Shown: one piece after another, positions 16,554-23,852 of the stretch
Layout of the letters: each line of letters begins with the position of its first letter
Numbering within the stretch: the first letter of the stretch is position 1
Origin: JBDTVS01 sp040007095
Lineage (GTDB): Bacteria; Acidobacteriota; Vicinamibacteria; Vicinamibacterales; CAVVIG01
Direction: 5' to 3'
DNA: 58,730 nt
Assembly: GCA_040007095.1 (NCBI GenBank)
Contig: JBDTVS010000075.1
Location: 1-58,730 of the forward strand
Notes under the pieces: model-generated
What the model saw: the letters and a program-made list of their open reading frames with translations, nothing else
Told to the model about the DNA's origin: nothing
The model's database searches: none
Made by a program: the position numbers and the translations under genes

Positions 16554-17690
16554 TTATTGAATAGAGAGCATTCGGTCGAGCGCGACCTTCGTCCAGTGCT
16601 TCTGTTCGTCGGGGACGACGATGCGGTTGCGGACCTCGCCCGCGACCAGTCCCTCGAGGGTCCACAGCAGGTGATTCGGCGACACCCGGAACATCGTCGA
16701 GCACAAGCAGCCGAACGAGTCGAGCGAGAGGACGGTGCGACTCGGCTGGACCTCGCGAGCCAGCCGATTCACGAGATGGATTTCGGTGCCGACGGCCCAC
16801 ACAGAGCCCGCTGGGCTCGCGGTGACCTGCTTGATGATGTACTCGGTCGATCCTGAGTCGTCGGCGGCCAGAACGACATCGAGCGGCACCTCGGGGTGCA
16901 CGATCACGCGTACGCCGGGATGGTCGCGCCGGATGTTCTCGATCTGCCGCACGGTGAAACGGGTGTGCACCGAACAGTGACCCTTCCACAGAATCATGCG
17001 CGCCTGCCGCGCGGCGTCCGGCTCGAGGGCGCCCCACATCTCGTGCGGATCCCACACCACCATCTGGTCGAGTGGCACGCCCATCTTGTGGGCCGTGTTG
17101 CGGCCGAGATGCTGATCCGGCAGGAAAAGAATCCGCTTGCCGCGCTGCCACGCCCAACGCAGCGTCGCCGCGGCATTCGACGAGGTGCAGACCACGCCGC
17201 CGTGCTCGCCGCAGAACGCTTTCACCGCCGCGGTCGAGTTGATGTAGGTGACCGGAATGACTTCCGTGACGCCCATCTGGACGAGATCGCTCCAGCACAT
17301 CTCGAGCTGCTCGATGTCGGCCATGTCGGCCATCGAACAACCAGCCGCCAGGTCGGGCAGGATGACCTGTTGATGGTCGGCACTGAGCACATCGGCGCTC
17401 TCCGCCATGAAGTGCACGCCGCAGAAGACGATGAAGTCGGCGTCGGGGTGCCGGCTGACCTGTCCGGCGAGTTTGAACGAGTCGCCTGTGTAATCGGCGA
17501 ACTTGATCACTTCGTCGCGCTGATAGTGGTGCCCCAGGATGACGAGGCGCGGACCAAGCGTGGCCCTGGCGGCCACGATTCGCGCATCCATCTCCTCGTC
17601 CGACAATCCGAGGTAGGCCTCCGGCAGCGGCTGGCGCTCGGAGATATGCTCCTTCTCGTAGGCGGTGAGGACGGGCAACATCGTGCTCAT
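16554..17690 (-). CDS. nadA: Quinolinate synthase NadA
   Basis: A 378-residue [4Fe-4S] enzyme that condenses iminoaspartate with dihydroxyacetone phosphate to quinolinate in NAD synthesis. The repeated Rossmann-like domains and the three cluster cysteines are in FCGVHFMAESADVL near 110, VVCTSSNAAATLRWA near 196 and DSFGCLCSTMFRVSP near 325. ILGHHYQRDEVIKFADYTGDSF is the usual N-terminal substrate loop (about 52-73, given by its start). No nadB or nadC is nearby. Its cluster would come from the ISC system encoded in this window. Confidence 0.96.
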   Translation of the reverse strand: MSTMLPVLTAYEKEHISERQPLPEAYLGLSDEEMDARIVAARATLGPRLVILGHHYQRDEVIKFADYTGDSFKLAGQVSRHPDADFIVFCGVHFMAESADVLSADHQQVILPDLAAGCSMADMADIEQLEMCWSDLVQMGVTEVIPVTYINSTAAVKAFCGEHGGVVCTSSNAAATLRWAWQRGKRILFLPDQHLGRNTAHKMGVPLDQMVVWDPHEMWGALEPDAARQARMILWKGHCSVHTRFTVRQIENIRRDHPGVRVIVHPEVPLDVVLAADDSGSTEYIIKQVTASPAGSVWAVGTEIHLVNRLAREVQPSRTVLSLDSFGCLCSTMFRVSPNHLLWTLEGLVAGEVRNRIVVPDEQKHWTKVALDRMLSIQ

Positions 17691-17785
17691 GTTGTGCTCT
17701 GGCCTTCGACCCAGCGGCCATCTCCCATCATAGCACCGGGGTGACGGGGCGCTGTGCGATCCAAGACAGCCGGACTGAACCGCCT

Positions 17786-18907
17786 TCAGGCGTGCGCGAC
17801 GACGTTGTAGAGCGTATCGCGCTCGATCGGCTCACGCCCGGCCGCCACGATCAGCCGCTCGATTTCGCGCGGGGTCATCGACTCCGGCGTCAGCGCGCCC
17901 GCCATGTGGTAAATCTTTTCTTCCTGCACGGTCCCGTCGAGATCGTCCGCGCCGAACCACAGCGCCGTCTGTGCGAGCTCGATCCCCGTCGCGATCCAGA
18001 ACGCCTTCACATGCGGGATGTTGTCGAGCATCAGCCTGGCCACCGCGTGCACGCGAAGCGTATCGGTGGCCGTCGGCGCGGGCAGCTTTCGCATCTGGTT
18101 GTTGTCGGGGTGGAACGCCAGCGGGATGAACGCCTGGAACCCTCCGGTCTCGTCCTGGAGCGCCCGCGCGCGCAGCATGTGGTCGACGCGCTCTTCCATG
18201 GTCTCGATGTGTCCGTACAGCATCGTCACGTTCGAGCGCATGCCCAGCCCATGCGCCAGGCGATGAATGTCCAGATAGCGATCGGTGCCGCACTTGTCGT
18301 GACAAATCTTCTTGCGCACGCGCTCCGCGAAGATCTCCGCGCCGCCGCCAGGCAGCGAATCCAGTCCGGCCGCCATCAGCTCCCGCAAGACCTGCTCGTC
18401 TGTCTTACCGTAGAGATCGGCGAAAAATGCGATTTCGACGGCGGTAAAACACTTCAGGTGGATGCTCGGACGAATCCGTTTGAACCCGCTCAGCAGCTCC
18501 GTGTAGTACTCGAACGGCAGATCCGGGTGCAGCCCGTTGACCACGTGGACTTCAGTGAGCGCCTGGTTCGCGCGCTGGCGAAGCTTGCCCCAGGCATCAT
18601 CGAGCGACATCGTGTACGAGTCCGGGTCGCCCGGCTTCAGCCGCGCGAACGAACAGAACAGACAACTGGCGACGCAAACGTTGGTCGCCTCGATGCGGAT
18701 GTTGAAGTTGTAGTAGGTGCGGCCGGCGTGCCGTCGTTCGCGCTCCCGGTTCGCGAGCCAGCCGACCGACAGGAGATCGGCGCACTCGAACAGGCGCCGG
18801 CCGTCGTCGAGGGTCAGGCGCTCGCTGGCGTCGAGCTTGTCGGCGATATCGAGGAGGCCGGCGTCGGCGACACGACGGAGCATTGAATCAACTGGCCATA
18901 GGGACAT
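17786..18907 (-). CDS. mqnE: Aminodeoxyfutalosine synthase MqnE
   Basis: A 373-residue radical-SAM enzyme joining 3-(1-carboxyvinyloxy)benzoate to SAM-derived adenosyl, an early step of futalosine-route menaquinone synthesis. The cluster motif is CVASCLFCSFAR at about 77-88 (CxxxCxxC). Further family signs are EVHVVNGLHPDLPFEYY near 120, GGGAEIF near 183 and a C-terminal LWFGADDLDGTVQEEKIYHMAG (given by its ends LWFGADD and YHMAG). The EVHVVNG and HPDLPFEYY wording fits MqnE rather than MqnC. Other pathway genes (mqnB, mqnD, ubiE) lie elsewhere in the window. Confidence 0.94.
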   Translation of the reverse strand: MSLWPVDSMLRRVADAGLLDIADKLDASERLTLDDGRRLFECADLLSVGWLANRERERRHAGRTYYNFNIRIEATNVCVASCLFCSFARLKPGDPDSYTMSLDDAWGKLRQRANQALTEVHVVNGLHPDLPFEYYTELLSGFKRIRPSIHLKCFTAVEIAFFADLYGKTDEQVLRELMAAGLDSLPGGGAEIFAERVRKKICHDKCGTDRYLDIHRLAHGLGMRSNVTMLYGHIETMEERVDHMLRARALQDETGGFQAFIPLAFHPDNNQMRKLPAPTATDTLRVHAVARLMLDNIPHVKAFWIATGIELAQTALWFGADDLDGTVQEEKIYHMAGALTPESMTPREIERLIVAAGREPIERDTLYNVVAHA

Positions 18908-18996
18908 TCAGACAGCCGGTGATGATTGGTCGATGGAACAGCGGAGACGACCAATGACGAATCACCGGACGGCGAGACGACCCAAATGAAGCGGGT

Positions 18997-19500
18997 TCAG
19001 GAGACGCCGAGGATCTGGATCCGCAACGAGCGGGCGCGCGGACCGTCGAGTTCCGCCATCAGGATCCGCTGCCACTGCCCGAGCACGACTTCGCCGCCGC
19101 TGATTTGCAAGGTCAGATTGTGGCCGAGCAGCAACGCGCGCAAGTGCGAATCGGCGTTCATCCGATCGCAATCGGAATGCTCCGGATCGTTGTGCATCCA
19201 TTCAGCGTCGCGGGCCACCATCTGCTCCAGGAAACGACGGATGTCGGCCAGTAGCGCCGTCTGAAACTCGTTGATGAATAGCGCGCAGGTCGTATGCATC
19301 GACCACAGGCTGACCAGACCTTCGCGGATGTTGAAGCGCCGGGCGAACTCCATCACTCGATTGGTGAGATCGACGAGCTCGATACGTTGATCGGTGGAGA
19401 TGATGAATGTCTCGCCATGAATCGTAAGGCCGCCGGCCTTCACGGAAGCCACCTCTTCCACGGGCTTCTCACGAACGGTGACGGTCGAACTCTTACTCAT
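18997..19500 (-). CDS. yjbQ: YjbQ/UPF0047 family protein (secondary thiamine-phosphate synthase type)
   Basis: A 167-residue protein from ATG 19500; the frame runs further upstream but only into low-similarity sequence. It shows the UPF0047 signature: FIISTDQRIELVDLT near 30, LWSMHTTCALFINE near 63, a DRMNADSHLRALLLG histidine stretch near 113, and GGEVVLGQWQRILMAELDGPR near 137 (given by its start). YjbQ proteins can replace ThiE weakly in E. coli; their real role is unclear. It is divergent from the riboswitch-controlled transporter and shares that intergenic space. Confidence 0.9.
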   Translation of the reverse strand: MSKSSTVTVREKPVEEVASVKAGGLTIHGETFIISTDQRIELVDLTNRVMEFARRFNIREGLVSLWSMHTTCALFINEFQTALLADIRRFLEQMVARDAEWMHNDPEHSDCDRMNADSHLRALLLGHNLTLQISGGEVVLGQWQRILMAELDGPRARSLRIQILGVS

Positions 19501-19699
19501 GCAGTCTGCCCTCGCTGTGGCCTCGCCGGGCAGTCGACCCGCGCGGCACGCTTTGGTCCGGCGTATACGGCACGCCTTTTCGGACGGGAACCACGCAATG
19601 TTACGCGCAAATGCGCGCCGGAGGCAACACAGCAGCCGGCGGTTGGATGCCTGCAGCAAATTTTCAGCCGGAATCCGGATGTTATACTCCTTTCGGGCG

Positions 19700-19912
19700 C
19701 GGTCGTCTCGTACCTCGACACGGTCTGCGCTCACCCCGGCGGCCACGCGAAGTGGGTGCGATGCCCACACGGTCTCGCCACTGTAAGCGGGGAGCAATGC
19801 GTCGCGCAGGCCTGGGACTGGTGTTTCTCCGTCCACGGCCCGTCACTGGGTGGTAACCCGGGAAGACGGCGGCGCGCTGCCACGATCCGCGAGTCAGGAA
19901 ACCTGGCCATTC
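19700..19912 (+). promoter_or_regulatory. Cobalamin riboswitch
   Basis: The conserved core runs GCGAAGTGGGTGCGATGCCC, then CACGGTCTCGCCACTGTAA (the conserved GCCACTGT element), GGGTGGTAACCCGGGAAGAC, and the B12 box GAGTCAGGAAACCTGGCC at 19891-19908. These are diagnostic of the AdoCbl-class aptamer. It precedes the ABC transporter operon. Binding of cobalamin is expected to lower expression. The ends are approximate. Confidence 0.95.
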
Positions 19913-19915
19913 GGG

Positions 19916-19950
19916 GGCGTCCTTTTTCGGCGCGAAAGACGCCGGGAGGA
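19916..19950 (+). promoter_or_regulatory. Expression-platform hairpin and ribosome site after the riboswitch
   Basis: GGCGTC (19916-19921) pairs with GACGCC (19938-19943), extended by TTT/AAA with a bulge. GGGAGGA (19944-19950) follows eight bases before the btuD ATG. No U-tract follows the hairpin, so control of translation start rather than termination is favoured (inference). Confidence 0.5.
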
Positions 19951-19958
19951 GCCTCGCC

Positions 19959-20762
19959 ATGCTTCGAGCGATCGATGTCTCGTTTTCCTATCGGGGCGTC
20001 GCCGGGCGTTTCACACACGATCAGCAGCAGGTCCTCGACGGCGTATCGCTAGCGGTCGGCCGCGGCGAGCTTGTCGGCATTCTCGGCCCCAACGGCTCCG
20101 GCAAGACCACGCTGCTGAGGATCCTGGGCGGCATGCTCCGGCCGCGGACCGGCACGGTCACGCTCGACGACAGGCCGATGCCCGAGTGGTCTCGTCGCGA
20201 AATTGCGCGGCGCGTCGCGGCCGTGCCGCAGGAGACGCACGCGCCCTTCGACTTCACGGTCCTGGATATCGTGTTGATGGGCCGTTTCCCGCACCTCGGC
20301 GCCTTCGCGCTCGAAGGGCCGGAGGACCTCGCCATCGCCAGGCACGCGCTTGCCGCGACCGGCACCGCCGGGTTCGAAGGGCGGGCCTTCAGCACCCTGA
20401 GCGGCGGCGAACGGCAACGCGTCGTGATTGCCAGCGCGCTGGCCCAAAGCCCGCAACTGCTCCTGCTCGACGAACCGACCGCGTCGCTCGACATCGGCCA
20501 CCAGATCGAAGTGCAGACGCTGCTGAGCCGCCTGAACCGCGACGACGGCATGACCATGGTGCTGTCCACCCACGACCTGAACCTGGCCGCGGCGCTGTGC
20601 CGGCGGCTGGTGCTGTTGCGAGGCGGGCGCGTCCTCGCGGCCGGACCGACCGACGAGGTTCTGACATCGCACACGGTCCGGGCGTTGTACGACGTCGACG
20701 CGGCCGTCGAGCGGCACGCGCGGTCGGGCCGCTTGAACGTCGTGCCGTTGGGACGCGCCTGA
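19959..20762 (+). CDS. btuD: Cobalamin ABC transporter ATP-binding protein
   Basis: A 267-residue ATPase of the FecE/BtuD group. Walker A GPNGSGKTTLLRILGG is near 44, the Q-loop VPQETHAPFDF near 90, the ABC signature LSGGERQRV near 148, Walker B LLLLDEPTASLDIGH near 167, and the H-loop histidine STHDLNLA near 203. It powers import through the following FecCD permease. The cobalamin riboswitch upstream and B12-type binding proteins downstream indicate corrinoid as cargo. The ATG has a strong GGGAGGA site. Confidence 0.95.
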   Translation: MLRAIDVSFSYRGVAGRFTHDQQQVLDGVSLAVGRGELVGILGPNGSGKTTLLRILGGMLRPRTGTVTLDDRPMPEWSRREIARRVAAVPQETHAPFDFTVLDIVLMGRFPHLGAFALEGPEDLAIARHALAATGTAGFEGRAFSTLSGGERQRVVIASALAQSPQLLLLDEPTASLDIGHQIEVQTLLSRLNRDDGMTMVLSTHDLNLAAALCRRLVLLRGGRVLAAGPTDEVLTSHTVRALYDVDAAVERHARSGRLNVVPLGRA

Positions 20763-20798
20763 TGCAGCCGCCACCTCTGCTGCGTTGGTGGCCCTGAG

Positions 20799-21806
20799 AT
20801 GCGCTCCATCCGCACGCGCTTCCTGCTGACGGCCGCATCGTTCGGGGCCGTCCTTGCCGCGACGCTGCTCGTCGCGCCGACCGTGGGGTCGACCCACGTC
20901 TCGCTCGCACGGGCGTTCGACGGCACGATTCCGTTCGCCGACAACCTCGACGCGCAGATTTTCTTCATCGCGCGGCTGCCGCGAGTGGTCGCGGCGGCGG
21001 TCGTAGGCGCCGCGCTCGCGGCGGCGGGCGTCGTGTTCCAGGCACTCTTGCGCAACCCGTTGGCGACGCCAGACACGCTCGGCATCTCGAGCGGGGCCGC
21101 CTTGGGCGCGATGCTTGCGATCACCTTCCATTTCGACCTGGCGATCGGCGGCCTGCCGGCCGTGCCGCTGGCCAGCTTCGCCGGCTCGCTGTGCGCGCTG
21201 GGCGTGGTGTACGCGCTGGCGGCTGGGCGCCGTCACGGACTGTCGACAACGGTGCTGCTTCTGGCCGGGGTCACGATGACAGGCTTTCTGTCCGCACTGA
21301 TCATGTTCACGCAGTACCTCGCGGACTTCACGGATACGTTCCGGACCGTTCGCTGGCTGATGGGCATGCTCGATATCGGCGGCTACGCGCCCATCATCGC
21401 CGTGCTTCCAATGCTGGTCCTGGCGGGCGCCCTGCTGGCGACGCTGCCCCGCGCGCTCGATCTCATGAGCCTCGGCACCGAGGCGGCGGCGGCCAGGGGC
21501 GTCAACGTCGTCCGCGCGGAACGAGCGGCGATGATCGGCGCATCGCTGGCGACGGGGGCCGCGGTATCGATTGGCGGACCGGTGTCATTTGTCGGCCTGG
21601 TCGTCCCGCACATCGTGCGAAAGCTGGTCGGCTCCGACCACCGACTCGTGCTGCCGGGCTCGGTGCTCTTCGGCGCGGCCTTTCTGATTCTGTGCGACCT
21701 CGCCGCGCGCACGCTCTTCGCGCCGGTGGAGATTCCCGTGGGCGTCATCACGGCGCTCACCGGTGGACCGTTTTTCCTGTGGCTGCTCGTGAGGTCGTCG
21801 CGATGA
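20799..21806 (+). CDS. btuC: Cobalamin ABC transporter permease (FecCD family)
   Basis: A 335-residue inner-membrane permease with about ten helices. Family landmarks are RLPRVVAAAVVGAALAAAGVVFQALLRNPLATPDTLGISSGA near 48-90 (given here as RLPRVVAA and NPLATPDTLGISSGA), GGPVSFVGLVVPHIVRKLVG near 260 with the coupling helix to the ATPase, and a C-terminal IPVGVITALTGGPFFLWLL. It begins 37 bases after btuD. Its TGA overlaps the ATG of the next gene (ATGA), implying coupling. Confidence 0.95.
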   Translation: MRSIRTRFLLTAASFGAVLAATLLVAPTVGSTHVSLARAFDGTIPFADNLDAQIFFIARLPRVVAAAVVGAALAAAGVVFQALLRNPLATPDTLGISSGAALGAMLAITFHFDLAIGGLPAVPLASFAGSLCALGVVYALAAGRRHGLSTTVLLLAGVTMTGFLSALIMFTQYLADFTDTFRTVRWLMGMLDIGGYAPIIAVLPMLVLAGALLATLPRALDLMSLGTEAAAARGVNVVRAERAAMIGASLATGAAVSIGGPVSFVGLVVPHIVRKLVGSDHRLVLPGSVLFGAAFLILCDLAARTLFAPVEIPVGVITALTGGPFFLWLLVRSSR

Positions 21807-22855
21807 CGAAATCCCTCCGGTGTGGCCTGTCCACGCTGAACAATGACCAGAGCGCGGAGCGCGGCGCCCGGATGGCAAGGCGCGACGGCCGAGAATACCG
21901 GGAGCATTTGAGGGAGGAGCAACGCAGCCAGGCGGGATGCCCCGCCCGCGAACTGGTCCTTGATCGGCGCGGACCGGCCACTAGTCCTGGCGTGGCCTGG
22001 TCGTTGACAGTGACGCTGGCACTCGCGATCAGTGCCTTCGGATCGATTGCCACCGCGGCGGCGCCTCAGCGAATCATCTCGATCATTCCGTCGGTGACGG
22101 AAATGATCTTCGCGATGGGCGCTGGGGCAAGAGTCGTCGGCGTCACGAGCTTCGACCGGCACCCGCCCGAAGTGTCGCGCATCGCCCGGGTGGGGGCGCT
22201 GCTCGATCCCGACGTGGAGCGCATCCTCAGCCTGAAGCCCGATCTGGTCGTGGTCTACAACACGCAGACTGAGTTGAAGCAACGGCTCGATCGAGCGGGC
22301 ATTCCGTACTACTCGTACGAACACCGCGCCCTGGCGGACATCATCACGACGATCCGGGCGGTCGGCACCCGAATCGGCGCCGGCCCCCGCGGCGAGCAAC
22401 TTGCCGCCGACGTCGAGCGCGGGATCGATGCGGTCCGCACCTCGGTCGCACGACTGGCCCGCCCCAGCACGCTGCTGGTGTTCGACCGCAACCCCTCGTC
22501 GCTCAGCGATATCTACGCCTCGGGCGGCTTCGGATTCATGCACGACATGCTCGAGGCAGCCGGCGGCGCCGACGTGTTCGGCGATATCAAGCAGCAGTCG
22601 GTGCAGGTGAGCACGGAGCTGATTCTGGCGCGGCGGCCGGACGTGATCATCGAACTACGATATGGCGAGGGCGACGCCAAGCGGACCTCCGAGATTGCTC
22701 GCCAGATGCGGGCCTGGAGCGCGCTCGGGTCGGTTCCCGCCGTACGCAACGGCCGCGTGCACGCGCTCGTCGGCGACGAATTCGTCACGCCGGGCCCGCG
22801 CGTCGTCGAGGCGATTCGAGCGCTCGCCCGGACCATCCATCCCGAGCTTCGATGA
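21803..22855 (+). CDS. btuF: Periplasmic cobalamin-binding protein with repeat in its 5' end
   Basis: 350 residues if started at ATG 21803, which overlaps the permease stop (ATGA). The binding protein proper starts at about residue 78 (PQRIISIIPSVTEMIFAMGAG) and ends normally (VEAIRALARTIHPEL), with the two-lobed helical-backbone fold of BtuF/FhuD. The hydrophobic signal core VAWSLTVTLALAISAFG is at about residues 64-80. Residues about 7-60 are encoded by a 160-bp structured repeat, whose translation (REYREHLREEQRSQ and so on) is charged and unlike a signal n-region. An alternative start is GTG 21992, directly at the hydrophobic core but without a basic n-region. Function is sure; the N-terminus is not. 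Confidence 0.88.
   Translation: MTKSLRCGLSTLNNDQSAERGARMARRDGREYREHLREEQRSQAGCPARELVLDRRGPATSPGVAWSLTVTLALAISAFGSIATAAAPQRIISIIPSVTEMIFAMGAGARVVGVTSFDRHPPEVSRIARVGALLDPDVERILSLKPDLVVVYNTQTELKQRLDRAGIPYYSYEHRALADIITTIRAVGTRIGAGPRGEQLAADVERGIDAVRTSVARLARPSTLLVFDRNPSSLSDIYASGGFGFMHDMLEAAGGADVFGDIKQQSVQVSTELILARRPDVIIELRYGEGDAKRTSEIARQMRAWSALGSVPAVRNGRVHALVGDEFVTPGPRVVEAIRALARTIHPELR
21822..21981 (+). repeat. 160-nt structured repeat, copy inside btuF
   Basis: Terminal arms 21822-21850 (gtggcctgtccacgctgaac...) and 21953-21981 are complementary at about 23 of 29 positions. Inside are the small stem GCGCC/GGCGC, the conserved core ACCGGGAGCATTTGAGGGAG, and the hairpin GGCGGG/CCCGCC. The core starts exactly 76 bases after the left end, as in the 40757 copy. 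The frame of btuF stays open through it. Confidence 0.8.
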
Positions 22856-22858
22856 CAG

Positions 22859-23710
22859 ATGCCCAAGTTTCCCGAGCGCATCGTCTGCCTGACCGAAGAG
22901 ACCACCGAGACGCTGTACCTCCTCGGTCAGGGCCATCGGATCGTGGGCGTCTCAGGCTACACGGTCCGTCCGCCCGAGGCTCGCTCGAAGCCCAAGGTGT
23001 CCGCATTCATCAACGCACGATTCGACAAAATCGAGTCGCTCCAGCCGGACCTGGTGCTCGCCTTTTCCGATTTGCAGGCGGATCTCTGCGCGGAGCTGAT
23101 CCGCCGGGGTCTGACAGTCGTCGCGTTCAATCAGCGCTCCGTCGGCGAGATTCTGCAGATGATCCGGATGCTCGGCGGCCTGGTCGGCTGCCAGACCGAC
23201 TCCGAACGCCTGGCCGGCGCGCTCGAGTCCGACCTCGACGGGATTCGCGCCTCGGCCGCAAGATTCCCCTCACGGCTGCGTGTGTTCTTCGAAGAATGGG
23301 ACGACCCGCTGATCTCCGGCATCCGCTGGGTGGAAGAACTCGTCGAGATCGCCGGCGGCGCTCCGATCTTCCCCGAGCTTGCCGCCGCCGGACTCGGCCG
23401 CGACCGCATCGTCGCGGGGGCGGAGGTGGCACGGCGAAATCCGGAGGTCATCATCGCGTCATGGTGCGGCAAGAGAGTAAAGAAGGCGGCGATCCGCGGC
23501 CGGCCCGGTTGGGAGAGTGTGGCCGCGGTGAGAGACGGTCACATCTTTGAAGTGAAGTCGACCTACATTTTGCAGCCTGGGCCCGCGTGCTTGACCGAGG
23601 GTGTCCGCCAGCTTCATGCGCTGTTCGCAGCCGTGCATGGCGTCGGCGTCGACAGCGCACTTGCGCCGCTCGAACGCTGTGACAACGGCGCCCTCACGAG
23701 CAAGAACTAG
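22859..23710 (+). CDS. Second cobalamin-binding protein, no signal peptide
   Basis: A 283-residue BtuF-like protein starting MPKFPERIVCLTEETTETLYLLG, so no secretion signal. Both lobes are present: VGVSGYTVRPPEARSKPKVS near 30, LQPDLVLAFSDLQADLCAEL near 62, then FEEWDDPLISGIRWVEELVEIAGG near 145 (given by its start). WCGKRVKK near 202 and VKSTYILQPGPACLTEG near 236 are typical of the 'cobalamin-binding protein' subgroup that is often cytosolic. It begins three bases after the first btuF and must belong to the same riboswitch-controlled operon. The role may be intracellular corrinoid handling rather than import; this is inference. Confidence 0.85.
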   Translation: MPKFPERIVCLTEETTETLYLLGQGHRIVGVSGYTVRPPEARSKPKVSAFINARFDKIESLQPDLVLAFSDLQADLCAELIRRGLTVVAFNQRSVGEILQMIRMLGGLVGCQTDSERLAGALESDLDGIRASAARFPSRLRVFFEEWDDPLISGIRWVEELVEIAGGAPIFPELAAAGLGRDRIVAGAEVARRNPEVIIASWCGKRVKKAAIRGRPGWESVAAVRDGHIFEVKSTYILQPGPACLTEGVRQLHALFAAVHGVGVDSALAPLERCDNGALTSKN

Positions 23711-23738
23711 TCGGGTGTATTCGTCGTTTCTGAAGCGT

Positions 23739-23810
23739 AACCACGAACGCACAGAGTCACGAGGGCGTCAAGAGAGAGATTCTTTTTCGTGTTTTCGTGT
23801 TTTCGTAGTT
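23739..23810. repeat. Intergenic palindrome, AACCACAAAGG type (copy 2)
   Basis: A 72-bp imperfect palindrome. The left arm aaccacgaacgcacagagtc pairs with a right arm of cgtgttttcgtgttttcgta followed by gtt. It lies between two convergent genes, where it could serve as a bidirectional terminator. It is related to the copy at 12484. Confidence 0.75.
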
Positions 23811-23852
23811 GCATTTTGAGTCGACGAACCAGCAGAACAGGCCCTGGCGGGC

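Noticed and set aside
18620..18650. Further copy of the GTCCGGCTTCAGCCGGAC repeat inside mqnE
   Set aside because: The match is partial, and the encoded residues (ARLKPGDPD) occur at this place in MqnE proteins generally, so it is ordinary coding sequence.
21822..21981. Integron attC site or CRISPR-like repeat
   Set aside because: No GTTRRRY/RYYYAAC core pairs, no integrase, no regular spacing; copies are scattered over 30 kb in both orientations.
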